Source: Tistlia consotensis USBA 355 (GTDB lineage Bacteria; Pseudomonadota; Alphaproteobacteria; Kiloniellales; DSM-21159). Taken from it: a DNA stretch of 64,000 bases. The stretch is from the NCBI RefSeq assembly GCF_900177295.1, contig NZ_FWZX01000004.1:62001-126000 (forward strand), written 5' to 3'. Every line of letters starts with the position of its first letter. The stretch's first letter is position 1. The position numbers and the translations under genes were made by a program. Shown here in pieces: positions 26,288 through 36,020 of this stretch. The notes under the pieces were generated by a model. That model made no database searches and was not told the origin of the DNA. It was given only the letters and a program-made list of their open reading frames with translations.

Positions 26288-27190
26288 TCACACCTCGACC
26301 AGCGGCAGCTCGAAGCTCGGGCGCTCGCGGCTCTCGCCGGCCTTGTCGGTCTTGCGGCCGGGGTGCGGCCGGTAGGCCTCGGCGGCGGTCATGCCGGGCA
26401 GCTCGGTCGCCTCGCCGTCGGCCAGGAAGAAGGCGTTGACGCCCATCGGCTCGACGCAGACCAGGCGGTAGCCGCGGCCGCTCAGCAGCTTGTCGAAGGC
26501 GGCCAGCGAGGCGCCGTGGTAGCCCTTCGGCGCCGAGGCGAGGTCGGCGTTGCGCGGCACCGTGACCGCGCGCTCGCCGCCGAACAGCCAGTTGTACTCG
26601 ACGATCAGCAGGCGCGGCTTGGCCACGGTCATCGCCTCCAGCACCCAGTAGTCGAAGGAGTCGATGTCGAGCGAGAAGACGTCGAGGCTGCCGGTCAGCC
26701 CCTGCTCCTCGAGCAGGGCGTCGATCGTCTCGGGCGTCACCCTGCGCGCCAGGGCCGTCACCCGGCGGTTGCCGGCCAGGCGCTCGCCGAGCTGGCGGAT
26801 CGCGACCTCGGAGGCGTCGAGCATCAGGCCCGACCAGCCGAGCTCGCGGCCGAGCAGGCCGCAGTTGCCGCCGTTGCGGCCGCAGCCGATGTCGACGAAG
26901 CGGCGGTCGCGCGGCGTCATGGCGCGGACCAGCGAGAGCACCAGCCCGTCCTCCTCGTTCTGGGAGGTCAGGCCGAAGCGCCAGGCCTGCAGCGCCGCGT
27001 GGGGATCGGCGAAGTCGCCGGAGGCGAGCTGCTGGCCGCGCAGCAGCGCGTCGAGCTTGTCCTCAAGGCGCCGGCGCCACTTGTATTCCTTGGCGAACTC
27101 GACACGCAGCGCCTCGAGCTGGCCGCCGAGCCGCTCGACGCGCTTTTCCAGCCTGCGCCGCTGGGCGCCCCCGAAGAGATCCTTGAACAT
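26288..27190 (-). CDS. FkbM-like SAM-dependent methyltransferase with N-terminal coiled coil
   Basis: This protein of about 300 residues has a charged helical coiled-coil region (residues 10-50, RRRLEKRVERLGGQLEALRV) followed by a class-I methyltransferase-like domain. The glycine motif FVDIGCGRNGGN would bind SAM, LMLDAS supplies the acidic residue after strand 2, and SLDIDSFDYWVLEAM is typical of the FkbM family. The acceptor is unknown; relatives often act on surface glycans or lipids. ATG 27190 is preferred over an upstream in-frame ATG at 27247. A 66-base gap separates it from the upstream rmuC. Confidence 0.75.
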   Translation of the reverse strand: MFKDLFGGAQRRRLEKRVERLGGQLEALRVEFAKEYKWRRRLEDKLDALLRGQQLASGDFADPHAALQAWRFGLTSQNEEDGLVLSLVRAMTPRDRRFVDIGCGRNGGNCGLLGRELGWSGLMLDASEVAIRQLGERLAGNRRVTALARRVTPETIDALLEEQGLTGSLDVFSLDIDSFDYWVLEAMTVAKPRLLIVEYNWLFGGERAVTVPRNADLASAPKGYHGASLAAFDKLLSGRGYRLVCVEPMGVNAFFLADGEATELPGMTAAEAYRPHPGRKTDKAGESRERPSFELPLVEV

Positions 27191-27256
27191 CTCGTCCCGC
27201 CCCGACCTGACGCCTCTCTTCTGGAACAGTGGGCCGGCCGCAGGCAAGAGGCTTGT

Positions 27257-28369
27257 CTACTCGGCCGCCCGCTGCCCCGGAAGCGGCGCGGGCGCCAGCG
27301 CCGCATCGGGCTCCACCGCCTCGACCTGCACCTCCTCGATGCGCTCGCCGCGCTTGGTCACCTTCTCGGTCGAGATGCGGATCTCGCGCAGGTCGTTGGT
27401 CGCCTGGTCGAAGTGCTTCTGCAGCCGGCCCGCCCGCTCGTCGAGCCGCTTCACGTCCTCCAGCAGGCGCTGCACCTCGGCCTGGATCAGTCCGGCCTGC
27501 TCGCGCATGCGCACGTCCTTGAGCACGGCGCGCACGGTGTTGAGCGTCGCCATCAGGGTGGTCGGCGAGACGATCCAGACCCGCGCCCGGTAGGACTCCT
27601 CGACCAGCTCGGAGAAGTTGGCGTGCAGCTCGGCATAGACCGCCTCGCTGGGCAGGAACAGCAGCGCCGATTCGGCGGTCTCGCCCGGCACGATGTACTT
27701 GTCGCGGATCGCCTTGACGTGGTTGCGCACGTCCTGGCGGAAGCTCCGGACGGCGGCCTGCCGCCCGGCGTCGTCCGGCGCGTCGCGCAGTGCCCGGTAG
27801 CTCTCCAGCGGGAACTTCGAGTCGATGGCGATCGAGCCCGGCGGATTGGGCAGCAGCAGCAGGCAGTCGACGCGCACGTTGCCGGGCAGCGCCGCCTGGA
27901 AGGCATAGGCCGAGGGCGGCAGGATCGAGGTCACGAGGTCGTGCAGCTGGACCTCGCCGAAGGCGCCGCGCGCCTGCTTGTTGGACAGGATGTCCTGCAG
28001 GCCGACGACCTGGGTCGAGAGCTGGGTGATGTTCTGCTGGGCCTTGTCGATCACCGCGAGGCGCTCGCGCAGCTCGCCGAGCGTCGTGCCCTGGGCCTGG
28101 GCGCCCTCCTGCAGGCGGTCGCCGACCTTCTTGGCGAAGTCGCCGAAGCGCGCATCGAGCGCCTCGGCCAGCGCCCGCTCCTGGCCGCGCAGGGCCTCGG
28201 CGGTCTGCGCCTGGGTCGCGGCCTGGCTCTCCGCGAGCTGGCGCAGGCGGGCCTCCAGCTCCGCGGTGTCGTCGCCGCGCCCGCCCGAGGGCCGGCGCAG
28301 CAGGAGCAGCGCGACCAGCGCGCCGAGGGCGAGACCGAGCGCGCCGATCAGCAGGGCTTGCAGTTCCAT
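27257..28369 (-). CDS. rmuC: DNA recombination protein RmuC homologue
   Basis: This 370-residue protein has an N-terminal membrane helix (ALLIGALGLALGALVALLLL), a long coiled coil over about residues 35-125, and the RmuC nuclease-like domain with GAFGEVQLHDLV, DCLLLLPN, IAIDSKFPLESY and LLFLPSEAVYAELHAN. RmuC limits inversions at short inverted repeats; relatives share the PD-(D/E)XK-type fold. ATG 28369 begins just before the membrane helix. It is divergent from def. Confidence 0.9.
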   Translation of the reverse strand: MELQALLIGALGLALGALVALLLLRRPSGGRGDDTAELEARLRQLAESQAATQAQTAEALRGQERALAEALDARFGDFAKKVGDRLQEGAQAQGTTLGELRERLAVIDKAQQNITQLSTQVVGLQDILSNKQARGAFGEVQLHDLVTSILPPSAYAFQAALPGNVRVDCLLLLPNPPGSIAIDSKFPLESYRALRDAPDDAGRQAAVRSFRQDVRNHVKAIRDKYIVPGETAESALLFLPSEAVYAELHANFSELVEESYRARVWIVSPTTLMATLNTVRAVLKDVRMREQAGLIQAEVQRLLEDVKRLDERAGRLQKHFDQATNDLREIRISTEKVTKRGERIEEVQVEAVEPDAALAPAPLPGQRAAE

Positions 28370-28426
28370 GGTCCTCCGGCCTCCTTCCGGAGCGCAGTCT
28401 AGCAGCCTGCCGGAGTCGCCGCTGTC

Positions 28427-28455
28427 TTGACGGGCGCGCCCCGCACCCATACCTA
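28427..28455 (+). promoter_or_regulatory. Probable sigma-70 promoter of def-fmt-truA
   Basis: TTGACG at 28427-28432 and TACCTA at 28450-28455 with a 17-base spacer lie about 46 bases upstream of the def start, in the gap divergent from rmuC. Confidence 0.5.
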
Positions 28456-28501
28456 GCAGTTTCGAAAACCTCTAAACTGCACGTCGCGTCCGTCCAGAGC
28501 C

Positions 28502-29050
28502 ATGGCCAAGCTGCCGATCATCACCGCGCCCGATCCCCGCCTGAAGAAGAAGGCCGAGGCCGTCGCCTCCGTCGACAGCGCGCTGCGCCAGCTGATGGAC
28601 GACATGCTGGAGACGATGTACGCGGCCCCAGGCATCGGCCTCGCCGCCACCCAGGTCGGCGTCATGAAGCGGGTCATCGTGCTCGACATCGCGCGCGAGG
28701 GCGAGGCGCCGCAGCCGCTGCGCATCGCCAATCCCGAGCTGGTCTGGGTCTCCGACGAGGACGCCAGCTACGAGGAGGGCTGCCTGTCGCTGCCCGAGCA
28801 CTACGCGGAGGTCGTGCGCCCGGAGGCGATCCGCCTGAAGTACCTGGACGAGACCGGCGCGGCGCGCGAGCTGGAGGCCGAAGGCCTGCTGGCGACCTGC
28901 ATCCAGCACGAGATCGACCACCTCGACGGCATCCTGTTCGTCGACCACATCTCGGCGCTCAAGCGGAACATGATCCTGCGCAAGCTGCTCAAGGCCAAGA
29001 AGTCCGCCGAGCTGCCCTCCTATTCCGAGGCGGCGGCCCCCGCGGCCTGA
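28502..29050 (+). CDS. def: Peptide deformylase
   Basis: This 182-residue Fe/Zn enzyme removes the N-formyl group from nascent proteins. All three motifs are present: GIGLAATQVG, EEGCLSLPE (metal-binding Cys) and QHEIDHLDG (two His ligands and the catalytic Glu). Start ATG 28502. It is the first gene of the def-fmt-truA unit, 57 bases upstream of fmt, which installs the group that Def removes. Confidence 0.96.
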   Translation: MAKLPIITAPDPRLKKKAEAVASVDSALRQLMDDMLETMYAAPGIGLAATQVGVMKRVIVLDIAREGEAPQPLRIANPELVWVSDEDASYEEGCLSLPEHYAEVVRPEAIRLKYLDETGAARELEAEGLLATCIQHEIDHLDGILFVDHISALKRNMILRKLLKAKKSAELPSYSEAAAPAA

Positions 29051-29107
29051 GCCGGCGCGCGACGCCGACGGCTGCGCGGCCGCGGACATCCTGCTAAACC
29101 CTGGGTC

Positions 29108-30073
29108 ATGACTCCGGCCCCCCCGAAAGCCCGACAGCGCCTGCGCCTCGCCTTCCTGGGCGCCCCGGACTTCGCCGTCGCGACCCTGGCGGCCCTGCTC
29201 GACGCCGGCCACGAGGTCGCCTGCGTCTACTCCCAGCCGCCGCGGCCGGCCGGGCGCGGCCAGAAGCCCCGGCCGGCGCCGGTCCAGGCCTTCGCCGAGG
29301 CGCGCGGCCTGCCGGTGCGCACGCCGGCGAGCCTGCGCGACCCGGCCGAGCAGGCCGCCTTCGCCGCGCTGGCGCTCGACGCCGCCGTGGTCGTCGCCTT
29401 CGGCCAGATCCTGCCGCGCCCGATCCTGGAGGCGCCGCGCCTCGGCTGCGTCAACGTCCACGCCTCGCTGCTGCCGCGCTGGCGCGGTGCCGCGCCGATC
29501 CAGCGGGCGATCCTGGCCGGCGACGCCGAGAGCGGCGTCACCATCATGCTGATGGACGCCGGCCTCGACACCGGCCCGATGCTGCTGCGCGAGGCGCTGC
29601 CGCTGGCGCCCGACGAGACCGGCCGGACGCTGCACGACAAGCTGGCGGCGCTCGGCGCCAGGCTGATCGTGCCGGCCCTCGACGGCCTCGCCGACGGCAG
29701 CCTTCCGGCGCTGCCGCAGCCGGACGCGGGCGCCAGCTACGCGACCAAGCTGAGCCGCGAGGAGGCCCGGCTCGACTGGACCCGGCCGGCCTGGCGGCTG
29801 GAGCGCCAGGTGCGCGCCTTCACGCCCTGGCCGGGCGCCTTCTTCGAGCACGAGGGCACGCGGCTCAAGGTGCTCGCCGCCGAGACGGTCGCGGAGGCCG
29901 CGGGCGAGCCGGGGCTGGTGCTCGACGGCCGCCTGACCATCGCCTGCGGCGAGGGCGCGCTGCGGCCGAGCCTGGTGCAGCGCCCCGGCAAGGCGGCGAT
30001 GGCGACCGAGGCCCTGCTGCGCGGCTATCCGATCGCCGCCGGGACCCGCCTGCCGTGCCCCGCTACAAGCTGA
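29108..30073 (+). CDS. fmt: Methionyl-tRNA formyltransferase
   Basis: This 321-residue cytosolic enzyme transfers a formyl group from 10-formyl-THF to initiator Met-tRNA. It has [14 protein letters not shown], the catalytic region [20 protein letters not shown] (Asn and His) and the [18 protein letters not shown] motif with the catalytic Asp. The C-terminal tRNA-binding domain follows. The 3' end overlaps truA by 19 bases. Confidence 0.96.
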   Translation: MTPAPPKARQRLRLAFLGAPDFAVATLAALLDAGHEVACVYSQPPRPAGRGQKPRPAPVQAFAEARGLPVRTPASLRDPAEQAAFAALALDAAVVVAFGQILPRPILEAPRLGCVNVHASLLPRWRGAAPIQRAILAGDAESGVTIMLMDAGLDTGPMLLREALPLAPDETGRTLHDKLAALGARLIVPALDGLADGSLPALPQPDAGASYATKLSREEARLDWTRPAWRLERQVRAFTPWPGAFFEHEGTRLKVLAAETVAEAAGEPGLVLDGRLTIACGEGALRPSLVQRPGKAAMATEALLRGYPIAAGTRLPCPATS

Positions 30074-30792
30074 CCATCGAGTACGACGGCGCCGGCTTCG
30101 TCGGCTGGCAGCGCCAGGCCAACGGCCTGTCGGTCCAGCAGGCGCTGGAGGAGGCGGTCGCGGCCTTCTGCGGCGAGCGGGTCACGGTGCACGGCGCCGG
30201 GCGGACCGACACCGGCGTCCATGCCGAAGGCCAGGTCGCGCACCTGGACCTGGAGCGCGACGCGCTGCCCGACAAGCTGCGCGACGCCGTCAACTTCCAC
30301 CTGAAGCCGCGGCCGGCCGCCGTGCTGACCGCCGAGCCGGCCGACGCCGGGTTCCACGCCCGCTTCTCGGCGGTCGAGCGGCGCTACCGCTACCGCATCG
30401 TCAACCGCCGGGCGCCGCTGGTACTCGACCGCGGCCGCGCCTGGTGGGTGCCGCAGCCGCTCGACGCGGCAGCCATGCAGCAGGCCGCCGACCGCCTGCT
30501 CGGCCACCACGACTTCGAGTCCTTCCGCTCCAGCGAGTGCCAGGCCAGGGACGCCCTGCGCACCCTCGACCTGCTGCGGGTGACGCGCCGCGGCGATGTC
30601 GTGGAGCTGGAGGTCGCGGCCCGCTCGTTCCTCCACAACCAGGTCCGGATCCTGGCCGGCACCCTGCGGATGGTCGGCGACGGCCGCTGGACGGCCGACG
30701 ACGTCAGCCGGGCCCTCGCGGCGCGCGACCGCCGTGCCGCGGGGCAGACTGCGCCGCCCGACGGCCTGACCCTGGTCTCGGTGCGCTACTGA
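30055..30792 (+). CDS. truA: tRNA pseudouridine(38-40) synthase TruA
   Basis: This 245-residue enzyme makes pseudouridine at positions 38-40 of the tRNA anticodon arm. It shows [18 protein letters not shown], the catalytic Asp in [17 protein letters not shown] and a C-terminal [18 protein letters not shown] 30055 is the start because the family begins just before YKLTIEYDG; it overlaps fmt. Length is normal. Confidence 0.96.
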   Translation: MPRYKLTIEYDGAGFVGWQRQANGLSVQQALEEAVAAFCGERVTVHGAGRTDTGVHAEGQVAHLDLERDALPDKLRDAVNFHLKPRPAAVLTAEPADAGFHARFSAVERRYRYRIVNRRAPLVLDRGRAWWVPQPLDAAAMQQAADRLLGHHDFESFRSSECQARDALRTLDLLRVTRRGDVVELEVAARSFLHNQVRILAGTLRMVGDGRWTADDVSRALAARDRRAAGQTAPPDGLTLVSVRY

Positions 30793-30802
30793 GCGTCGCC
30801 GG

Positions 30803-31789
30803 TCAGGCGGGACGGCGGCAGGTGATCAGGGTCATGGCCGGCGGGCAGTTGAAGCGCACCGACAGGTTGGCGCTGCCGAGGCCGCGGCTGGTGTGGCCGA
30901 CCATGGCGCCCTGGCGCCACCAGCCGCGCGCCAGGTGGCGGTTCACGGTCAGCTGCGTGACCAGCGGTCGGCCGCCGGGCAGGCAGATCTGGCCGCCGTG
31001 GGTGTGGCCGCAGAGGTAGAGGCTGTGGCCGGCGGCGGCCGCCGGCTGGGCCAGCTCGGGCGAGTGCACCAGGGCGATGCGCAGCCCCTCCGGCGCCGCC
31101 TCGAGCGCGGACAGGGCTCCGGCGGTGAAGAAGCAGGCCGGGTCGTCGGTGCCGGTGAAGATCAGGCGCTCGCCGCCGCGCGTCACCGCCGCGTGCTCGT
31201 TGACCAGCACCAGCACGCCCGCCGCCTCGAGCGGCTCGACCAGGCCGGCGCCGTCGTGGTTGCCGAGCACGGCAAGGCAGCCGTCGGCGGCCCGCAGGCC
31301 GTCGAGCAGCAGGGCCAGGGCCTCGACGGCGGCCTGCGGCTCGACCCACCAGTGGTGCTGGAAGTCGCCGGTGATCGCGACGAGGTCGACGGCCGCGTCG
31401 CGCAGCTGCCGGGCAGCGCTCTCGGCGAGGCCCGGCAGGTTCTCGAAGTGCGGATCCGAGAGATGCAGGATCCGGTAGCCCTCGAAGGCCGCCGGCAGGG
31501 CCTGCAGCGCCAGCTCCCGCCGCTCCAGGACCGGCGTCCGGGCGTTGCGCTCGCCGAGGCCGTGCAGCCCGACCAGCCGCAGCGCCCGTGCCATGGCCGG
31601 CGCGCTGCGGTAGAGCAGCCCACCGGAGCGTCGCGGGCCGAGCACCGTGTGGCGCAGGCCGGAGGCCTCGAGGGCGAGACGGCACTCCCGCCACGCCCGG
31701 CGGTCCGCCGTCCCCGGTCCGCCGGTCAGGCGCCGCAGGCCCTCCATCGCCGAGGGCGCGGGCCGGAGCGTCGGCTGACTGCTGGTCAC
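30803..31789 (-). CDS. Calcineurin-like metallophosphoesterase
   Basis: This 328-residue protein has the full set of binuclear-metal motifs: HLSDPHFE, ITGDFQH, LGNHDG, LVHSPE and CGHTHGGQ. The layout resembles the YkuE-like phosphoesterases. An N-terminal segment of about 100 residues lacks recognisable motifs. The GTG start is poorly supported; later starts are possible. Convergent with truA, 10 bases apart, and downstream of argC by 18 bases. Substrate unknown. Confidence 0.85.
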   Translation of the reverse strand: MTSSQPTLRPAPSAMEGLRRLTGGPGTADRRAWRECRLALEASGLRHTVLGPRRSGGLLYRSAPAMARALRLVGLHGLGERNARTPVLERRELALQALPAAFEGYRILHLSDPHFENLPGLAESAARQLRDAAVDLVAITGDFQHHWWVEPQAAVEALALLLDGLRAADGCLAVLGNHDGAGLVEPLEAAGVLVLVNEHAAVTRGGERLIFTGTDDPACFFTAGALSALEAAPEGLRIALVHSPELAQPAAAAGHSLYLCGHTHGGQICLPGGRPLVTQLTVNRHLARGWWRQGAMVGHTSRGLGSANLSVRFNCPPAMTLITCRRPA

Positions 31790-31807
31790 CCGCGTTCTTG
31801 CGGCCGC

Positions 31808-32761
31808 CTAGGCGGCGAGGCCGAGCTCGAGCTCGGCGCCGAGCATCAGGTTGAGATTCTGCACCGCCGCGCCCGAGGCGCCCTTGCCGAGGTTGTCGAG
31901 CTGGGCGACCAGCAGCGCCTGCTCCTGCTTCTCGTTGGCGAACACGTAGAGACGCAGGTCGTTGGTGCCGTTCAGCGCCTCGGGATCGAGACGCGCCAGC
32001 TGCCCGCTCTCGGCCGGCGAGGCGACCGAGACGAAGCGCTGGCCGGCATAGCTCTCCTCCAGCGCCTCGCGCAGGTCGGCGGCCGCCGGCTTGCCGGGCA
32101 GCGCCCAGAGCGGCAGGGCCACCTGGACCAGCATGCCCTGGGCGAAGCGGCCGACGCTCGGCACGAAGATCGGCGGATGCCGGAGCCGGGCGTGGGCCTG
32201 CATCTCCGGCAGGTGCTTGTGCTTCAGCTCCAGGCCGTAGAGGAAGTAGTTGGCCTCGATCGGCTCGGCCCCGGCGACGCCCTCGAAGGACTCGATCAGC
32301 TTGCGGCCGCCGCCGCTGTAGCCCGAGACGGCATGCACCGTGACCGGAAAGTCGTCCGGCAGCAGGCCGTTCTCGACCAGCGGGCGGATCAGGGCGATCG
32401 CGCCGGTCGGATAGCAGCCGGGATTGGAGACGCGCTTCGAGGCGGCGACCAGGCCGGCCTGCTCGGCGGTCATCTCCGGGAAGCCGTAGGTCCAGCCGGG
32501 CGCCACGCGATGCGCGGTCGAGGCGTCGATGACCCGGGTCTCGGCGCTCTCGATCAGCGAGACGGCCTCGCGCGCCGCGTCGTCGGGCAGGCAGAGGATG
32601 ACCAGGTCGGCCTCGTTGAGCAGCGCCTTTCGGGCGGCGGGGTCCTTGCGGCGCTCGGCCGGCACCGACAGCAGCTCGAGGTCGCGGCGGCTCTCCAGGC
32701 GCGCACGGATCTGCAGGCCCGTGGTCCCGGCCTCGCCGTCGATGAACACCTTCTTGGCCAT
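31808..32761 (-). CDS. argC: N-acetyl-gamma-glutamyl-phosphate reductase, short (type 2) form
   Basis: This 317-residue enzyme reduces N-acetylglutamyl phosphate in arginine synthesis. It has the dinucleotide motif [31 protein letters not shown], the catalytic Cys in SNPGCYPTG and SGYSGGG. The shorter length and sequence style fit the ArgC2 class. ATG 32761 is supported by AAAGGAGG 8 bases upstream; the longer frame to 32824 is not needed. Confidence 0.94.
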   Translation of the reverse strand: MAKKVFIDGEAGTTGLQIRARLESRRDLELLSVPAERRKDPAARKALLNEADLVILCLPDDAAREAVSLIESAETRVIDASTAHRVAPGWTYGFPEMTAEQAGLVAASKRVSNPGCYPTGAIALIRPLVENGLLPDDFPVTVHAVSGYSGGGRKLIESFEGVAGAEPIEANYFLYGLELKHKHLPEMQAHARLRHPPIFVPSVGRFAQGMLVQVALPLWALPGKPAAADLREALEESYAGQRFVSVASPAESGQLARLDPEALNGTNDLRLYVFANEKQEQALLVAQLDNLGKGASGAAVQNLNLMLGAELELGLAA

Positions 32762-32870
32762 CGCCGCCTCCTTTGCCAGCCGGCCTCCGGCGACAGCATC
32801 GCCGGGCCGCCCCAGAACTCTCACAGCCGCGCCGGGACCGGAACTCCGGCCGCCCGGGACGCGGGACCGA

Positions 32871-33458
32871 TTAAATGAGCGTAGCCGTCGTCGCGAACAA
32901 GAGAAAATAGTCGATGACCACGCCGATCAGCACGACGCCGAAGGCGGGGAAGCCACGCAGGTCGAGCGTGCGGACCACCAGTTGGGTCATGCAGACCAGC
33001 ACGTAGATCTGCGCGCCGATGCGCAGCAGCCCGGACAGGTTGCCGAGCAGATCGAGCTCCGAGATCACCACCGCCAGCGTGCCGATCAGCGACAGCGGCA
33101 CGTTCAGCCAGTTCATCGCCGCAACCAGCGGCACGAAGCGCCGCTCCTTGCCCATGGCACGGGTCAGGTGGAACAGCACCAGCGGATAGGCGGTCCAGGA
33201 GATCACGTAGGCCAAGCCGACGATCAGCGCGGTCTCGAGCCAGCCGGCCTGCACCGGCCGGCCGGCGGCGGCGACGTCGGAGAGGTGCAGCGTGATCATC
33301 AGCAGGTAGAGCGGCAGCACCGGCAGCGCCGCCCAGAAGGACTTCCAGAAGGTCTCCGGCGTGTCGTCGAAGGTCCGCCAGGCGACGGGGTCGAAGCGCA
33401 GCAGCCGGCCGGCGGCCCAGAGGGCCACGGCGGCTTCGCTGAGCGTCGGACGGGTCAC
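32871..33458 (-). CDS. Yip1-like integral membrane protein of unknown function
   Basis: This 195-residue protein has about five hydrophobic segments spread over residues 40-195. Its gene overlaps the end of dapE (GTGA, 33455-33458). The spacing of helices and the length recall bacterial Yip1-family proteins; no catalytic motif is visible. It is probably co-transcribed with dapD-dapE. Product is hypothetical. Confidence 0.7.
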   Translation of the reverse strand: MTRPTLSEAAVALWAAGRLLRFDPVAWRTFDDTPETFWKSFWAALPVLPLYLLMITLHLSDVAAAGRPVQAGWLETALIVGLAYVISWTAYPLVLFHLTRAMGKERRFVPLVAAMNWLNVPLSLIGTLAVVISELDLLGNLSGLLRIGAQIYVLVCMTQLVVRTLDLRGFPAFGVVLIGVVIDYFLLFATTATLI

Positions 33459-34636
33459 CCGAAATAGTCCTCGAGGGCCTTGGCGTAGATGCGCGTCAGG
33501 GTCTCGAGGTCGGCGACCGCGGCCCGCTCGTCGACCTGGTGCATGGTCTTGCCGACCAGGCCGAACTCGGCGACCGGGCAGTGGTCCTTGATGAAGCGAG
33601 CGTCCGAGGTGCCGCCGGTCGTCGAGAGCTCCGGGCGGCGCCCGGTGACCGCCTCGATCGCGCCGGCCAGGGTTTCCGACAGCGGCCCCGGCGGGGTCAG
33701 GAAGGACTCGCCCGAGACCCGCACCGCCAGCTCGTAGCGGCCGCCCCCCGACTCCGCGGCGACGCCGTCGAGCGTCGTGCGCAGCCAGCGCTCCAGCGAG
33801 GCGCCGCTGTGGCTGTCGTTGAAGCGGATGTTGAAGGCGGCCGTCGCCTTGCCCGGCACGACGTTGCTCGCCGGATTGCCGACGTCGATGGTCGAGATCT
33901 GCAGCGTCGAGGGCTGGAAGTGCTCGGTGCCCTGGTCGAGCGGCTCGGCGATCAGCGCGCCGAGCATCCGCACCAGGCGGTGCGCGGCGTTGTCGGCGAG
34001 GTGCGGATAGGCGGTGTGGCCCTGCTTGCCGAAGACCGTCAGGGTCCCGGTCAGGCTGCCGCGCCGGCCGATCTTGACCATGTCGCCGAGCGCGTCGGGA
34101 TTGGTCGGCTCGCCGACCAGGCAGGCGTCGAGCGTCTCGCCCTGCCCGGCCAGCCAGCCCAGCACCTTGCGCGTGCCGTTGATCGAGGGCCCCTCCTCGT
34201 CGCCGGTGATCAGCAGGGAGATCGAGCCCCCGAAGCCCGCCGGCGTTCCGCTCCGGCCGGCCAGGAAGCGGCCGGCCGCCGCGACGAAGGCCGCGATCGC
34301 GCCCTTCATGTCCGAGGCGCCGCGGCCGATCAGCTCGCCCTCGACGATCTGCGACTCGAAGGGATCGGTCGACCAGTCGGCCGGATCGCCGGGCGGCACC
34401 ACGTCGGTATGGCCGGCGAAGCAGAAGTTCGGCTGCGCCGTGCCGAGCCGGGCGTAGAGGTTGTCGACCGGCGCCGTGCCCTCCTCCTCGAAGACCAGGC
34501 GGGTGCAGGCGAAGCCGAGCGCCTCGAGCTCGGACTGCAGCAGGTCCAGCGCGCCGCCCTCCGCCGGCGTGACGCTGGGGCAGCGGATCAGGCGCTGCGT
34601 CAGGTCGAGCGGATCGGGGGCGACGACGTTGGCCAT
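33455..34636 (-). CDS. dapE: Succinyl-diaminopimelate desuccinylase
   Basis: This 393-residue M20 metalloenzyme releases LL-diaminopimelate for lysine and peptidoglycan. Motifs are [13 protein letters not shown] (metal His and catalytic Asp), [13 protein letters not shown] (bridging Asp), [13 protein letters not shown] (catalytic Glu) and [10 protein letters not shown]. The lid domain has [15 protein letters not shown]. Gene order dapD-dapE, 16 bases apart, is the usual alphaproteobacterial arrangement. Confidence 0.95.
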   Translation of the reverse strand: MANVVAPDPLDLTQRLIRCPSVTPAEGGALDLLQSELEALGFACTRLVFEEEGTAPVDNLYARLGTAQPNFCFAGHTDVVPPGDPADWSTDPFESQIVEGELIGRGASDMKGAIAAFVAAAGRFLAGRSGTPAGFGGSISLLITGDEEGPSINGTRKVLGWLAGQGETLDACLVGEPTNPDALGDMVKIGRRGSLTGTLTVFGKQGHTAYPHLADNAAHRLVRMLGALIAEPLDQGTEHFQPSTLQISTIDVGNPASNVVPGKATAAFNIRFNDSHSGASLERWLRTTLDGVAAESGGGRYELAVRVSGESFLTPPGPLSETLAGAIEAVTGRRPELSTTGGTSDARFIKDHCPVAEFGLVGKTMHQVDERAAVADLETLTRIYAKALEDYFG

Positions 34637-34652
34637 CGGGCAGCCTTCCCGC

Positions 34653-35516
34653 TCAGGTCCGCAGCAGCTCGTTGATCGAGGTCTTCGAGCGGGTGCGCTC
34701 GTCGACGCGCTTGACGATGACCGCGCAGTAGAGGCCCGGCCCCGGCGAGCCGTCGGGCAGCGGCTTGCCCGGCGTCGTGCCCGGCACGACGACCGAATAG
34801 GGCGGCACCTCGCCGCGCAGCACCTGGCCCGTGGTCCGGTCGACGATCGGCGTCGAGGCGCCGAGGTAGACGCCCATCGACAGCACCGAGCCCTCGCGCA
34901 CCACGACGCCCTCGGCGACCTCGCTGCGCGCGCCGATGAAGCAGTTGTCCTCGATGATCACCGGGGTCGCCTGCAGCGGCTCGAGCACGCCGCCGATGCC
35001 GGCGCCGCCGGACAGATGGCAGTTCTTGCCGATCTGCGCGCAGGAGCCGACCGTCGCCCAGGTGTCGACCATGGTGCCGCTGTCGACGTAGGCGCCGAGG
35101 TTGACGAAGCTCGGCATCAGAACGGTGCCCGGCGCGATGTAGGCCGAGCGGCGCACGATGGCGCCCGGCACGGCGCGGAAGCCGGCCTTCTCGAAGTGCT
35201 CCTCGCTCCAGCCGGCGAACTTCGAGGGCAGCTTGTCGTACCAGGCCGATTCGCCGTGGTCGGCGTGGCGCGGGCCGCCCGGCTGGACCGCGGTCGGGTA
35301 GAGCCGGAAGGCCAGCAGCACCGCCTTCTTCAGCCACTCGTTGACCTGCCAGTCGTTCCTGCCCTCGACGCGCTCGGCGACCCGGTAGCGGCCGCTGTCG
35401 AGACCCTCGAGCGACAGCTCGACGGCGTCGCGGACCACGCCCTTGGTGTCCAGGCCGATCTTGTCGCGCTCCTCGAAGGCCGCCTCGATGGTCTGCTTCA
35501 GGTCCTCGGTCTTCAT
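34653..35516 (-). CDS. dapD: 2,3,4,5-tetrahydropyridine-2,6-dicarboxylate N-succinyltransferase
   Basis: This 287-residue acyltransferase uses succinyl-CoA in lysine/diaminopimelate synthesis. The N-terminal helical domain ([21 protein letters not shown]) is followed by a left-handed beta-helix with hexapeptide repeats ([21 protein letters not shown]) and the C-terminal [12 protein letters not shown] 35516 (MKTEDLK) is chosen; an in-frame ATG at 35555 would add an unconserved stretch. Confidence 0.95.
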   Translation of the reverse strand: MKTEDLKQTIEAAFEERDKIGLDTKGVVRDAVELSLEGLDSGRYRVAERVEGRNDWQVNEWLKKAVLLAFRLYPTAVQPGGPRHADHGESAWYDKLPSKFAGWSEEHFEKAGFRAVPGAIVRRSAYIAPGTVLMPSFVNLGAYVDSGTMVDTWATVGSCAQIGKNCHLSGGAGIGGVLEPLQATPVIIEDNCFIGARSEVAEGVVVREGSVLSMGVYLGASTPIVDRTTGQVLRGEVPPYSVVVPGTTPGKPLPDGSPGPGLYCAVIVKRVDERTRSKTSINELLRT

Positions 35517-35540
35517 CCCGCCTCTTCCACTCCCCTGGGT

Positions 35541-35600
35541 CACGCCCCCGGCCACGCGAGCTTCGCCCGCCGCAGGCGGGCCGGAGAGTGCGTGGGGCGT
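35541..35600 (+). repeat. Inverted repeat upstream of dapD
   Basis: A perfect 7-base stem (GCCCGCC/GGCGGGC, 35565-35581) is nested between the outer arms ACGCCCC (from 35542) and GGGGCGT (ending about 35599). It lies between hisI and dapD, both on the minus strand. No T-tract follows on either strand, so a simple terminator is unlikely. An extragenic palindrome or an upstream regulatory structure is possible. Confidence 0.35.
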
Positions 35601-35639
35601 CCCCCCGAGTCAACGCAGGACCAAGAGGGAGGACGCGGA

Positions 35640-36020
35640 TCAGGCCTCCGTGCCGGCGACCGGCTCCGCGATGGTGGCCAGGACGTCGTCGCGCACGGCC
35701 CGGTAGAAGCAGCTGCGCCGGTCGGTGTGACAGGCCGGCCCGGTCTGGTCGACCAGCAGCAGCAGGGTATCGCCGTCGCAGTCGAGGCGCAGCTCGACCA
35801 GCCGCTGGACGTGGCCCGAGCTCTCGCCCTTGCGCCAGAAGGCCTGGCGGCTGCGCGACCAGTAGCAGACCCGGCCGGTCGCCAGGGTCTCGCGGATCGA
35901 GTCGGCGTTCATCCAGGCCATCATCAGCACCTCGCCGCTGTCGTGCTGCTGGGCGATCGCCGGCACCAGGCCGCGCGCGTCGAAGCGGACCTCGGCGAGC
36001 AGGTCGTCGGAAGCGGTCAT
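35640..36020 (-). CDS. hisI: Phosphoribosyl-AMP cyclohydrolase
   Basis: This 126-residue enzyme opens the adenine ring of phosphoribosyl-AMP in histidine synthesis. Motifs are [31 protein letters not shown], the Asp-rich DCDGDT and the zinc Cys residues in [17 protein letters not shown] 36020 overlaps the stop of the upstream GTPase gene (ATGA), indicating coupling. It is a monofunctional HisI without the HisE part. Confidence 0.95.
   Translation of the reverse strand: MTASDDLLAEVRFDARGLVPAIAQQHDSGEVLMMAWMNADSIRETLATGRVCYWSRSRQAFWRKGESSGHVQRLVELRLDCDGDTLLLLVDQTGPACHTDRRSCFYRAVRDDVLATIAEPVAGTEA

Noticed and set aside
26165-26439. C-terminal extension of a frame from 24658 through the palindrome
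   Set aside because: The DUF4139 frame ends at 26164; the other frame is a shadow that reads the palindrome.
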